A DNA stretch of 64,000 nucleotides from Bradyrhizobium sp. SK17. Lineage in GTDB: Bacteria > Pseudomonadota > Alphaproteobacteria > Rhizobiales > Xanthobacteraceae. This document shows positions 43,992 through 52,296 of the stretch, piece by piece. The position numbers and the translations under genes are program-made. The stretch spans positions 3,859,001 through 3,923,000 of the forward strand of contig NZ_CP025113.1 of the NCBI RefSeq assembly GCF_002831585.1, read 5' to 3'. The notes under the pieces are model-generated. The model ran no database searches and had not been told where the DNA came from. It saw only the letters and a list, made by a program, of their open reading frames with translations. Each line of letters starts with the position of its first letter. Within the stretch, counting starts at the first letter, position 1.

Positions 43992-44372
43992 ATGCAGGAC
44001 GAACCGACACCCACCGAACTGATCAAGGCCGTCGCCGATTTCCTGCGCGACGAGATTGCGCCCGCGATCAAGGGCCACAACGGCTTCAAGCTGCGCGTCG
44101 GCATCAACGCGCTCGACCTGGTGACCCGGCAGCTCCCGCTGGCCGGGGCAGGCGACGCCACCGAGGCGGCGCGGCTGAAGCAATTGCTCGGCGCGGACGG
44201 GACGCTGATGGAGCTCAACCGCACGCTGTCGGACAAGATCGCCAGCGGCGAGCTCGATCTGGCAACGCCGGGACTGCCGGAGCATCTCTGGCAGACCACG
44301 ATGGACAAGCTCGCCGTCGATCAGCCGAACTACGCGTCGTACAAGAGGGAGTTGGGGAACAAGCAGACGTAA
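43992..44372 (+). CDS. DUF6285-like small protein (LvaB-like kinase partner)
   Basis: A 126-aa, mostly helical protein: PTPTELIKAVADFLRDEIAP at the N-terminus, HNGFKLRVGINALDLVTRQL in the middle, and a Trp-containing C-terminal region. It resembles the small DUF6285-type proteins encoded next to APH-like kinases; in the levulinate pathway the small LvaB is needed together with kinase LvaA (recalled). It starts 1 nt after the kinase stop, strong evidence for one unit. The role is presumably to support the kinase. Confidence 0.75.
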   Translation: MQDEPTPTELIKAVADFLRDEIAPAIKGHNGFKLRVGINALDLVTRQLPLAGAGDATEAARLKQLLGADGTLMELNRTLSDKIASGELDLATPGLPEHLWQTTMDKLAVDQPNYASYKRELGNKQT

Positions 44373-44383
44373 CTGTCCATCTT

Positions 44384-44483
44384 CGTCATTCCGGGATGCG
44401 CCGGCAGGCGCAGGCCCGGAATCCATACTCACGATGGTGGTTATGGATTCCGGGCTCGTCGCTTCGCGCCGCCCCGGAATGAC
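44384..44483. repeat. palindromic repeat bounded by CGTCATTCCGG / CCGGAATGAC
   Basis: About 100 bp with an inner GGCCCGGAATCCATA / TATGGATTCCGGGC pair. It lies between the convergent DUF6285 and crotonase genes and may terminate both. Confidence 0.75.
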
Positions 44484-44499
44484 AGGAGGAGAGTGGGCG

Positions 44500-45279
44500 T
44501 CACCGCCCCAGCCACTTCGGCGGGCGCTTCTCGGAAAACGCCTTCGGGCCCTCGATGTAATCCTGCGAGGCCGCCATCGCCTTCACCGCGGGATACTCGC
44601 GCTGCTCGGCCAGCGCCTGCTCCAGCGAGACTTCGAGGCCCTTCTGGATCGCCTGCTTGGAGGCGCGGATCGACATCGGCGAGTTCTTGGTGATGGTCTC
44701 GGCCCAGCGCTCGGCAGCGGTCAGCGCCTCGCCCTGCGGCACCACCTCGTTGACGAAGCCGAGCTCGAGGCCTTCCTTGGCGCTGACATGGCGCGCGGTC
44801 AGGATCATGCCCATGGCACGCTTCAGCCCGATCTGGCGCGGCAGCCGGTGCACGCCGCCGGCGAGCGCGGCGAGGCCGACGCGCGGCTCGGGCAAAGCGA
44901 AGGTTGCGTTCTCCGAGGCGATGATCAGGTCGCAGGCCAGCGCGATCTCGAAGCCGCCGCCCATCGCGACGCCGTTGACGGCGGCGATGATCGGCTTGTC
45001 GCAGTCGAAGCGGCTGGTGAGTCCGGCGAAGCCGCCCTTGTCCCAGCCGCGCTTGCCGCCGGCGGCCTGCCATTTCAGGTCGTTGCCGGCGCAGAACGCC
45101 TTGTCACCGGCGCCGGTGACGATCGCCACCCACTGCTCGGGATCGGCGGAGAAGTCGTCGAACACCTTGTTGAGCTCGAAATGCGCGTCGATATGCAGCG
45201 CGTTATAAACCTCGGGCCGCGACAGCGTCACGATGGTGATGGGACCCTTGCGCGTCACCTTGGAGAATTTCAGATCCAT
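44500..45279 (-). CDS. enoyl-CoA hydratase (crotonase family)
   Basis: A 259-aa crotonase. Oxyanion-hole blocks are DKAFCAGNDLKWQAAGG and NGVAMGGGFEIALACDL, and the active-site region FALPEPRVGLAALAGGVHRL keeps the first catalytic Glu. It resembles carnitinyl-CoA dehydratase-like hydratases. GGGAGC precedes ATG 45279. It is divergent from the acyl-CoA dehydrogenase gene at 45500. Confidence 0.9.
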   Translation of the reverse strand: MDLKFSKVTRKGPITIVTLSRPEVYNALHIDAHFELNKVFDDFSADPEQWVAIVTGAGDKAFCAGNDLKWQAAGGKRGWDKGGFAGLTSRFDCDKPIIAAVNGVAMGGGFEIALACDLIIASENATFALPEPRVGLAALAGGVHRLPRQIGLKRAMGMILTARHVSAKEGLELGFVNEVVPQGEALTAAERWAETITKNSPMSIRASKQAIQKGLEVSLEQALAEQREYPAVKAMAASQDYIEGPKAFSEKRPPKWLGR

Positions 45280-45499
45280 GTTTGCTCCCGTGGATTTTCT
45301 GCGGCGAAGAATATCACGCGCATCCTACCGCCTGCGCGCCGTTCCGTGCCATTCAATTACGCAACGCGACCGCGCGCGCAAGCCTCACTGGCGCGCTTGA
45401 CTTGGCCGCGTGCTTCTCAGCTTAATCGATCCGAACGCGGATCCGCGATAGCGCCTAAACGCAAAACCAGAATCAACAATATTTCCGGGAGAGACCGCC

Positions 45500-46774
45500 T
45501 TGGATTTCAATCTGCCGGCTGACCTGACAGCCTACCTCGCCGAGCTCGACCGCTTCATCGAACGCGAGATCAAGCCGCTGGAAGAGGCCGATGACAACAT
45601 CCGCTTCTTCGATCATCGCCGCGAATGGGCGCGCACCGATTTCGACAAGGGCGGCCTGCCGCGCCATGAATGGGAGCTCTTGCTGCGCAAGGCCAAGAAC
45701 CTGGCCGACGCCGCCGGCCATCTCCGCTTCGCGATCCCGAAGCGCTATGGCGGCAAGGACGGTTCCAACCTGTGGATGGCCGTGATCCGCGAGCATTTCG
45801 CCTCGAAGGGACTCGGCCTGCACAATGATTTGCAGAACGAGCATTCGATCGTCGGCAATCTGCCGATCGTGACCATGCTCGACCGCTATGGAACCGACGA
45901 GCAGAAGGCGATGATCGACGGCTCGATCACCGGCAAGTACCGCATCACATTCGGCCTCACCGAGCCGGAGCACGGCTCCGACGCCACGCATATGGAGACC
46001 AAAGCCGTCCCGGCCACGCGTGACAACGTCAAAGGCTGGATCATCAACGGCGAGAAGATGTGGACCACCGGCATGCATGTCGCGACGCACTGCGCGCTGT
46101 TTGCCCGCACCTCCGGCAATGACGGCGACGCCCGCGGCATCAGCTGCTTCCTGGTGCCGGCGAAATCGCCGGGCGTGAAGGTTGAGGAATACATGTGGAC
46201 CTTCAACATGCCGACCGATCATCCGCGGGTCAGCTTCACCGACGTGTTCGTGCCTGAGGATGCGCAGTTCGGCGAGGTCGGCCGCGGCCTGTCCTTGGCG
46301 CAATGCTTCGTGCACGAGAACCGCATCCGCCAGGCGGCAAGCTCGCTTGGCGCTGCGGTCTATTGCATCAACGAGAGCGTGAAGTATGCCCGCGAGCGAA
46401 AACCGTTCGGCAAGGCGCTGGCCGAGAACCAGGCGATCCAGTGGCCGCTGGTCGAGCTGGCCACCCAGGCCGAGATGCTCAGGCTGCTGATCCGCAAGAC
46501 GGCGTGGGAGATGGATCAGCTCACCCAGGCGCAGGTCGAGCACACGCTGTCGGACCGGGTCTCGATGTGCAATTTCTGGGCAAACCGGCTGTGCTGCGAG
46601 GCCGCCGACCGCGCGATGCAGGTGCATGGCGGCATGGGCTATTCGCGCCACAAGCCGTTCGAGCACATCTACCGCCACCACCGCCGCTATCGCATCACCG
46701 AAGGCAGCGAGGAGATCCAGAAGCGCAAGGTGGCGGGCTTCCTGTTCGGCTACATGGGTGCCGGCAAGCACTGA
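45500..46774 (+). CDS. acyl-CoA dehydrogenase, LvaC-like
   Basis: A 424-aa FAD-dependent dehydrogenase. The N-terminal region MDFNLPADLTAYLAELDRF is followed by GLTEPEHGSDATHMET, IINGEKMWTTGMHVAT and a C-terminal QVHGGMGYSRHKPFEHIYRH with EGSEEIQ. It likely oxidises, or acts on a modified, acyl-CoA from this locus. The start is TTG 45500 with GGGAGAG 8-10 nt upstream; no ATG fits. A weak promoter-like TTGACT-N17-GCTTAA lies at 45397-45425. Confidence 0.9.
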   Translation: MDFNLPADLTAYLAELDRFIEREIKPLEEADDNIRFFDHRREWARTDFDKGGLPRHEWELLLRKAKNLADAAGHLRFAIPKRYGGKDGSNLWMAVIREHFASKGLGLHNDLQNEHSIVGNLPIVTMLDRYGTDEQKAMIDGSITGKYRITFGLTEPEHGSDATHMETKAVPATRDNVKGWIINGEKMWTTGMHVATHCALFARTSGNDGDARGISCFLVPAKSPGVKVEEYMWTFNMPTDHPRVSFTDVFVPEDAQFGEVGRGLSLAQCFVHENRIRQAASSLGAAVYCINESVKYARERKPFGKALAENQAIQWPLVELATQAEMLRLLIRKTAWEMDQLTQAQVEHTLSDRVSMCNFWANRLCCEAADRAMQVHGGMGYSRHKPFEHIYRHHRRYRITEGSEEIQKRKVAGFLFGYMGAGKH

Positions 46775-46805
46775 GTTGGGGGCACGACGTCGCGATATGT
46801 TGACC

Positions 46806-46901
46806 CGTCATACCCCGCGAAAGCGGGGTATTCAGTACGCTGCGGCCTATCGATTCCATAACCGCTGTCTCCGGGATACCGGATCACCCGCTTTGATGAC
46901 G
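46806..46901. repeat. palindromic repeat CGTCATACCCCGC...GATGACG
   Basis: ACCCCGC-GAAA-GCGGGGT hairpin at its left end, then an element ending in ATGACG. It lies between the convergent dehydrogenase and ligase genes. Confidence 0.65.
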
Positions 46902-46922
46902 GCAAAGTAGGGTCGCGCCCGA

Positions 46923-48503
46923 TCAGTTCACCTGCCGGTCCTTGCCCGCCCAGTACGGCTCACGCAGGCTCCGCCGCAGGATCTTGCCCGACGGGTTGCG
47001 TGGCAGCGCAGGGATGAAGTCGACCGATTTCGGCGTCTTGTAGCCGGCGATCCGCTCGCGGGCGAAGTTGATGATGTCGGTCGCATCAGCGCTCTTGCCC
47101 GGCTTCATCACCACGACAGCCTTGACCGCCTCGCCCCATTTGTCGTCGGGGATGCCGATCACCGCGGCTTCCGCCACATCCGGGTGGTCGCACAGCGCGC
47201 TCTCGACTTCGGCCGGATAGATGTTCTCGCCGCCGGAGATGATCATGTCCTTGATGCGGTCGTGGATGTAGAGATAGCCGTCCTTGTCCATGTAGCCGGC
47301 ATCGCCGGTGCGCAGCCAGCCGTCGCCGTCGATCGTCTTCGCGGTGGCCTCTGGCAGATTCCAGTAGCCGGCCATGTTGGAGCCGGAGCGGGTGGCGATC
47401 TCGCCGACCTCGCCCGGCGGCAGCGGCTTGCCGTCCGCGTCGAGGATCGCGAGTTCGACGCCCGCCAGCGCCTTGCCGGCCGAGCGCATCCGCTCGAGCC
47501 CTTCGATATGATCCTCCGGCGGCAGCGCGACGATGGTGCCGGTGGTCTCGGTCATGCCGTACATCTGCACGAAGCCGCATTTGAAGACCTCGATGCACTC
47601 CTTCAGCAGCGCCGCCGGGATCGGCGAGGCGCCATACAGCATGTACTTCAGGCGGGAGAAATCGACCTGCCGCGCGCGTGGCTGCCGCACCACGAATTGC
47701 ATCGCCGCCGGCACCATGAACAGCTTGGTGATGCCGGACTGCTCGAAGAAGTCGAGCACCTTGGTCGGATCGAATTCGCGCGCGATCACGCCGCGGGCGC
47801 CGTGATAGAGTCCCATGACGCCCCAGCCGGAGCCGCCGATGTGGAAGATCGGCATCGCCACCAGCGAGACGTCGTCGGTGGTCCATTTGTTCCAGTCCGG
47901 CTTCTCGTTCTCGTTGCCGGTTTGCACGAGGTTGAGGAAGTTGGCGTGCGACAGCATCGCGCCCTTCGGCTTGCCGGTCGTGCCCGAGGTGTAGAGCTGG
48001 ATCGCGATGTCCTTCGGCTCGATCGCGACGCGCGGGTCGTCGCCACTTTGTGCGTCGCGCCATGCGAGATAGTCAGGCCATTCCGGTGCGCCGCCCTCGG
48101 TCGTGATGATGCTGCGGACGCTGGGCAGCTTGTCGCTGATATTGCGCGCCTGGGTGACGAATTCGGGGCCGACGAACAGCAGCGGCGCCTTGCAGTCGTC
48201 GACGATGAAGGCGACCTCGGGGCCGGCGAGACGCCAGTTCACCGGCGCCATCACCACGCCGGCCTTCATCGCGCCCATCAGCAGTTCGAAATAGAAATCG
48301 CTGTTCTTGCCGAGATAGGCGATGCGCTCGCCTTTCCGGACGCCCATCGCGATCAGCGCGTTGGCGACGCGGTTGGTCTTGGTGTCGAACTCGGTGAAGC
48401 TGGTCTGCCGGCCCTCGAACTCATAGGCCAGCGCATCGCCGCGGCTCTTGGCGCGGTCGCGCACCATGTCGGCAAGATTGTTTGGTTTCGGCGCGTCGGA
48501 CAT
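46923..48503 (-). CDS. long-chain/aryl acyl-CoA ligase (AMP-forming)
   Basis: A 526-aa adenylate-forming ligase. The P-loop YTSGTTGKPKGAM is at about 172-184, YGMTETTGTI is the A5 motif, GWLRTGDAGYMDKDGYLYIH and DRIKDMIISGGENIYPAEVE cover A7-A8, and the C-terminal Lys is in NPSGKILRR. It activates a carboxylic acid to its CoA thioester for the degradation steps nearby. ATG 48503 has GGGGGAAAC before it; the longer frame enters a repeat. Confidence 0.91.
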   Translation of the reverse strand: MSDAPKPNNLADMVRDRAKSRGDALAYEFEGRQTSFTEFDTKTNRVANALIAMGVRKGERIAYLGKNSDFYFELLMGAMKAGVVMAPVNWRLAGPEVAFIVDDCKAPLLFVGPEFVTQARNISDKLPSVRSIITTEGGAPEWPDYLAWRDAQSGDDPRVAIEPKDIAIQLYTSGTTGKPKGAMLSHANFLNLVQTGNENEKPDWNKWTTDDVSLVAMPIFHIGGSGWGVMGLYHGARGVIAREFDPTKVLDFFEQSGITKLFMVPAAMQFVVRQPRARQVDFSRLKYMLYGASPIPAALLKECIEVFKCGFVQMYGMTETTGTIVALPPEDHIEGLERMRSAGKALAGVELAILDADGKPLPPGEVGEIATRSGSNMAGYWNLPEATAKTIDGDGWLRTGDAGYMDKDGYLYIHDRIKDMIISGGENIYPAEVESALCDHPDVAEAAVIGIPDDKWGEAVKAVVVMKPGKSADATDIINFARERIAGYKTPKSVDFIPALPRNPSGKILRRSLREPYWAGKDRQVN

Positions 48504-48589
48504 GTTTCCCCCGTGATGTTTTTGTTGGCGCGGAGTGTGGCTGCATCGCGCGGGAAAAACAATACGGGGTGGGTACTCGCTATGTTTCA

Positions 48590-48712
48590 ACGTCGTCCTG
48601 GCGAAAGCCAGGACCCATTACCACCAGTGCAAAGGAGGCGCGACGCTACGGCCACAACGTGCGCAATCGCACACAGCGGTGGTTATGGGTCCTGGCTTCC
48701 GCCAGGACGACA
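48590..48712. repeat. palindromic repeat, intact copy of the element split by IS30
   Basis: Begins CGTCGTCCTGGCGAAAGCCA, ends GGTTATGGGTCCTGGCTTCC followed by GCCAGGACGAC. The two ends are complementary over about 18 bp. It lies within the 236-bp gap between the SDR and ligase genes, which shows no other gene. Confidence 0.75.
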
Positions 48713-48739
48713 GTGGCGGTTGATGCGCAAGCGCCGGCC

Positions 48740-49615
48740 TCAGCCCCGCGCCGCGCGATCCTTTTCGTTCTGCGCCTTGATCGACTCCCGCGCCTTGGTC
48801 CAGTCGTCGTCGCTCCAGTCGCGGAGTTGGTAGAAATTGCCGCCCATCGCCAGCGCCTGCGCGCCGTCCATGGCGATGGTCTCGCCGTTGATCCAGTCGC
48901 AGCCGCCGGAGATCAGGAACACTGCGAGGTTCTGCAACTCCTCCATGGTGCCGACGCGGCCCATCGGATTCATCGCCTTGGTGCGGGCGCCGGCCTCGTC
49001 GCCCGGCTTGATGCGCTTGCTCATGCCTTCGGTCGGAATCTCGCCGGGCGCGATGGTGTTGAGGCGGATGCCGTGGCGGCCCCATTCGATCGCCAGCGAC
49101 ATGGTCATGGCATGGATCGCGGACTTGCTCATCGCCGACGGCACCACATAGGGCGAGCCGTTGCGCACCCAGGTCACGGTGATCGACACCACGTTGCCGC
49201 GATGGCCGCCCGCGATCCAGCGCCGGCCTACCGCATGCGTCACATAGAAGGTGCCGTGCATCACGATGTTGGCCACGGCATCGAACCCGCGCGCCGAAAG
49301 CTCTTCCGAGCGCGAGATGAAATTGCCGGCGGCGTTGTTGATCAGATCGGTGAGGGGGCCGCTGGTGGTCCAGATCGCCTCGATCATCTCGTCGACCGCC
49401 ATGGCATTGCGGATATCGACGCCGTGGCTGACGACGCGTCCGCCATGCTCGGCCATCAGTTCGGTGGCGGTCTCGTCGCAAACGCTCTTGCGGCGGCCGC
49501 AGATATGGACCTCGGCCCCGAGTTGCAGGAACCGGGTGGCCATGGCCTTGCCGAGACCGGTGCCACCGCCGGTTACCAATATGCGCCGCCCGGCAAGAAG
49601 CTGATTGCTGAACAT
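48740..49615 (-). CDS. SDR oxidoreductase, 2,4-dienoyl-CoA reductase-like
   Basis: A 291-aa SDR. TGGGTGLGKAMA binds NADPH and NNAAGNF follows. The active-site stretch VVPSAMSKSAIHAM keeps Lys but has Met where a classical SDR has Tyr. This is how mitochondrial-type 2,4-dienoyl-CoA reductases look (PSASAKAGV), supporting that assignment. It would help degrade unsaturated acyl-CoAs. ATG 49615 is preceded by GGAGGAAA. It is divergent from the crotonase at 49716. Confidence 0.88.
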   Translation of the reverse strand: MFSNQLLAGRRILVTGGGTGLGKAMATRFLQLGAEVHICGRRKSVCDETATELMAEHGGRVVSHGVDIRNAMAVDEMIEAIWTTSGPLTDLINNAAGNFISRSEELSARGFDAVANIVMHGTFYVTHAVGRRWIAGGHRGNVVSITVTWVRNGSPYVVPSAMSKSAIHAMTMSLAIEWGRHGIRLNTIAPGEIPTEGMSKRIKPGDEAGARTKAMNPMGRVGTMEELQNLAVFLISGGCDWINGETIAMDGAQALAMGGNFYQLRDWSDDDWTKARESIKAQNEKDRAARG

Positions 49616-49643
49616 CGTTTCCTCCACGGGGGTTGTCAGTTAA

Positions 49644-49659
49644 TTGGTCGATTGACTAA
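49644..49659. promoter_or_regulatory. candidate operator between dienoyl-CoA reductase-like and crotonase genes
   Basis: TTGGTC-GATT-GACTAA: 6-bp arms with one mismatch in a 100-bp divergent gap. It is the type of site bound by TetR regulators of acyl-CoA metabolism; no regulator gene lies close. Confidence 0.4.
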
Positions 49660-49715
49660 AACCGGACAACGGCCTTTCTGTAAAGCGCCAACCAGGATCA
49701 GCGGAGGAGATTTCA

Positions 49716-50525
49716 ATGGAAGATCGCGTTTCGATATCGATTTCGGACGGTATCGCGGATGTCCGCCTGGTGCGGGCGGACAAGATGAACGCGCTCGATG
49801 CCGCGATGTTCGAGGCATTGGTCGCCGCAACCGACCGGCTTTCCAAGGAAAAAGGCGTCCGGGTCGTGGTGTTGTCCGGCGAGGGCCGCGCCTTCTGCGC
49901 CGGCCTCGACATGGGCCGGTTCGCCGCCATGAAGGATGGTGGTAATGGGGTGCCTGGCGGTGAGAAGCGGGATCTGACCATCCGGACCCACGGCAAGGCC
50001 AATTTTCCGCAGCAGGCGGTATGGGGCTGGCGCCAGCTTCCGGTGCCGGTGATCGCCGCGGTCCACGGCGTCGCGTTCGGCGGCGGCTTCCAGCTCGCGC
50101 TTGGCGCCGACATGCGCTTCCTCTCAACCGATGCGCGGATGTCGATCATGGAGATCAAGTGGGGCCTGGTGCCGGACATGGCGGGCACCCCGATCCTGGC
50201 GAGCCTGGTGCGTGACGATATCCTGCGCGAGCTCACCTATACCGGCCGCATCTTCTCCGCACAGGAAGCCCAGAGCTACGGGCTTGCCACCCGCGTCTGC
50301 GACGATCCGCGTGCCGCGGCGCTCGAGGTCGCGCGCGAGATCGCCGGCAAGAGCCCGGATGCGATCCGTGCCGCCAAGCGGCTGCTGAACAATCTGTCGG
50401 CCGATCCGGCGGCGGCGCTGCTTGCGGAATCCGTCGAGCAGCAGAAGCTGCTCGGCAGTCCGAACCAGACCGAATCGGTGCGCGCCAATCTGGAGAAGCG
50501 CGCGCCGAAGTTTGCGGATGCGTGA
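49716..50525 (+). CDS. enoyl-CoA hydratase (crotonase family)
   Basis: A 269-aa crotonase. GRAFCAGLDMGRF and HGVAFGGGFQLALGAD form the oxyanion hole, and SIMEIKWGLVPDMAG keeps one acidic catalytic residue (Glu). GGAGGAGATT precedes ATG 49716. A hairpin at 50538-50571 lies between it and the acyl-CoA ligase gene, which may reduce but need not stop read-through. Confidence 0.9.
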   Translation: MEDRVSISISDGIADVRLVRADKMNALDAAMFEALVAATDRLSKEKGVRVVVLSGEGRAFCAGLDMGRFAAMKDGGNGVPGGEKRDLTIRTHGKANFPQQAVWGWRQLPVPVIAAVHGVAFGGGFQLALGADMRFLSTDARMSIMEIKWGLVPDMAGTPILASLVRDDILRELTYTGRIFSAQEAQSYGLATRVCDDPRAAALEVAREIAGKSPDAIRAAKRLLNNLSADPAAALLAESVEQQKLLGSPNQTESVRANLEKRAPKFADA

Positions 50526-50537
50526 ATGACCTTGCTG

Positions 50538-50571
50538 CCGTCATGGCCGGAGCTTCTTCCGGCTATGACGG
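50538..50571 (+). terminator. hairpin after crotonase gene
   Basis: CCGTCATGGCCGGA / TCCGGCTATGACGG: 14-bp stem with one mismatch, 6-nt loop, no T-run. It resembles the palindromic repeats and may be a weak terminator. Confidence 0.45.
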
Positions 50572-50613
50572 GCACAGGCAACATCGCCAACCGATAAAGA
50601 AGAACAAGAACAC

Positions 50614-52161
50614 ATGAGCGAAACGTCCCACCCCTTCCTCGGCATCATCTCCGGCGAGCGCAGGCGCGATCACGCAGCGGTCGCCGAGCGCACCGAGCGT
50701 ATCGCCAGCGGCCTTGCCAAGCTCGGCGTCAAGCCGGGCGACAGCGTTTGCATGCTGATGCGCAACGACATCGCCTTCATCGAGGCGGCCTATGCGGCGA
50801 TGCGGCTCGGCGCCTATGGCGTGCCGGTCAACTGGCATTTCAAGCCGGAAGAGGTCAACTACGTGCTGACGGATTCCGGCACGCGGGTCCTGATCGGCCA
50901 TGCCGACATGCTGCATCCGCTGCGTGGCGCGATCCCGCCCGACGTCACCGTGCTCAGCGTGCCGACGCCGCCGGAAATCCTTAGCCATTACAAGATCAAT
51001 CCCGATCATCTCGGAACCCCGGATTTCGCGATCGATTTCGAATCCTGGCTGGCGCAATTCCCGCGCTATGACGGCCCTGTCGTGCCGCAACCGCAGAACA
51101 TGATCTATACCTCGGGCACCACGGGCCATCCGAAGGGCGTGCGCCGCTTCGCGCCGACGCCGGAACAGACCGCCAACGCGGAAGCGATGCGCGCGATGAT
51201 CTATGGCCTGAAGCCCGGCGCGCGCGCGATCCTGCCGGGACCGCTGTATCATTCCGCGCCGAATTCCTTCGGACTGCGGTCAGGCCGGCTCGGCGGCGCG
51301 CTGGTGCTGATGCCACGCTTCGACGCGGAGGAATTTCTGGCGCTGATCGAGCGCGAGAGGATCGACACCATCTTCATGGTGCCGACCATGTTCATCCGCC
51401 TGATGAAGCTGCCGGAGGAGGTGCGGAAGAAATACGACGTATCGTCGCTGCGCCACATCATTCACGCCGCTGCGCCGTGTCCGGCCGATGTCAAGCGCGC
51501 CATGATCGAATGGTGGGGCCCGGTGATCTATGAATTCTATGGCTCGACCGAGTCGGGCGCGGTGACGTTCGCGACCTCGGAGGATGCGCTGAAAAAGCCC
51601 GGTACGGTCGGAAAGATATCGCCCGGCGCCGAGCTTCGCTTCATCGGCGACGACGGCAAGGAGGTGCCTCGAGGGCAGATCGGCGAGATCTATTCGCGGA
51701 TCGCCGGCAATCCCGATTTCACCTATCACAACAAGTCCGAGAAGCGCGCCGAGATCGACCGGGAAGGCTTCATCACCTCAGGCGACGTCGGTTATATCGA
51801 CGCCGACGGCTACGTCTTCATCTGCGATCGCAAGCGCGACATGGTGATCTCGGGCGGCGTCAACATCTATCCGGCCGAGATCGAGGCGGTGCTGCATGCA
51901 GTCCCCGGCGTGCATGACTGCGCGGTATTTGGTATCCCCGACGCCGAGTTCGGCGAGGCGCTGATGGCGGTGGTCGAGCCGCAGCCGGGTGTCTCGCTCG
52001 ACATGTCGGCGGTCCGCGCCCAGCTGAAAACCGCGCTCGCCGACTACAAGGTGCCCAAGCACATCGAAATCCAGACCAACCTGCCGCGGGAGGACTCCGG
52101 GAAAATCTTCAAGCGCCGCCTGCGCGACCCGTATTGGGAGCGGGCAGGGCGGAGGATCTAG
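50614..52161 (+). CDS. acyl-CoA ligase (AMP-forming)
   Basis: A 515-aa adenylate-forming ligase lacking the usual long N-terminal preamble. The P-loop is MIYTSGTTGHPKGVRR (about 164-179), A5 is YEFYGSTESGAV, and the C-terminal hinge and Lys are in DRKRDMVISGGVNIYPAEIE and REDSGKIFKRRLRDPYW. It is related to the bile-acid/aryl-CoA ligase group often found with crotonases. It follows the crotonase gene on the same strand by 88 nt. Confidence 0.9.
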   Translation: MSETSHPFLGIISGERRRDHAAVAERTERIASGLAKLGVKPGDSVCMLMRNDIAFIEAAYAAMRLGAYGVPVNWHFKPEEVNYVLTDSGTRVLIGHADMLHPLRGAIPPDVTVLSVPTPPEILSHYKINPDHLGTPDFAIDFESWLAQFPRYDGPVVPQPQNMIYTSGTTGHPKGVRRFAPTPEQTANAEAMRAMIYGLKPGARAILPGPLYHSAPNSFGLRSGRLGGALVLMPRFDAEEFLALIERERIDTIFMVPTMFIRLMKLPEEVRKKYDVSSLRHIIHAAAPCPADVKRAMIEWWGPVIYEFYGSTESGAVTFATSEDALKKPGTVGKISPGAELRFIGDDGKEVPRGQIGEIYSRIAGNPDFTYHNKSEKRAEIDREGFITSGDVGYIDADGYVFICDRKRDMVISGGVNIYPAEIEAVLHAVPGVHDCAVFGIPDAEFGEALMAVVEPQPGVSLDMSAVRAQLKTALADYKVPKHIEIQTNLPREDSGKIFKRRLRDPYWERAGRRI

Positions 52162-52175
52162 CGCCGCAAAGAAGC

Positions 52176-52206
52176 CTGTCGTGCCGGCGGAAAGCCGGGA
52201 CGACAG
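52176..52206 (+). terminator. hairpin after acyl-CoA ligase gene
   Basis: CTGTCGTGCCGGC / GCCGGGACGACAG: 13-bp stem with one mismatch and a 5-nt loop, 14 nt after the stop codon, no T-run. Confidence 0.5.
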
Positions 52207-52296
52207 CAGTGGTGCACCGCCACCAAGTTCATCTTGCGCTGCGGCAAAAAAAGCGCACACTCCAGGGGAACCCGGCAGCCTCTGGAGTAGCCCGCC

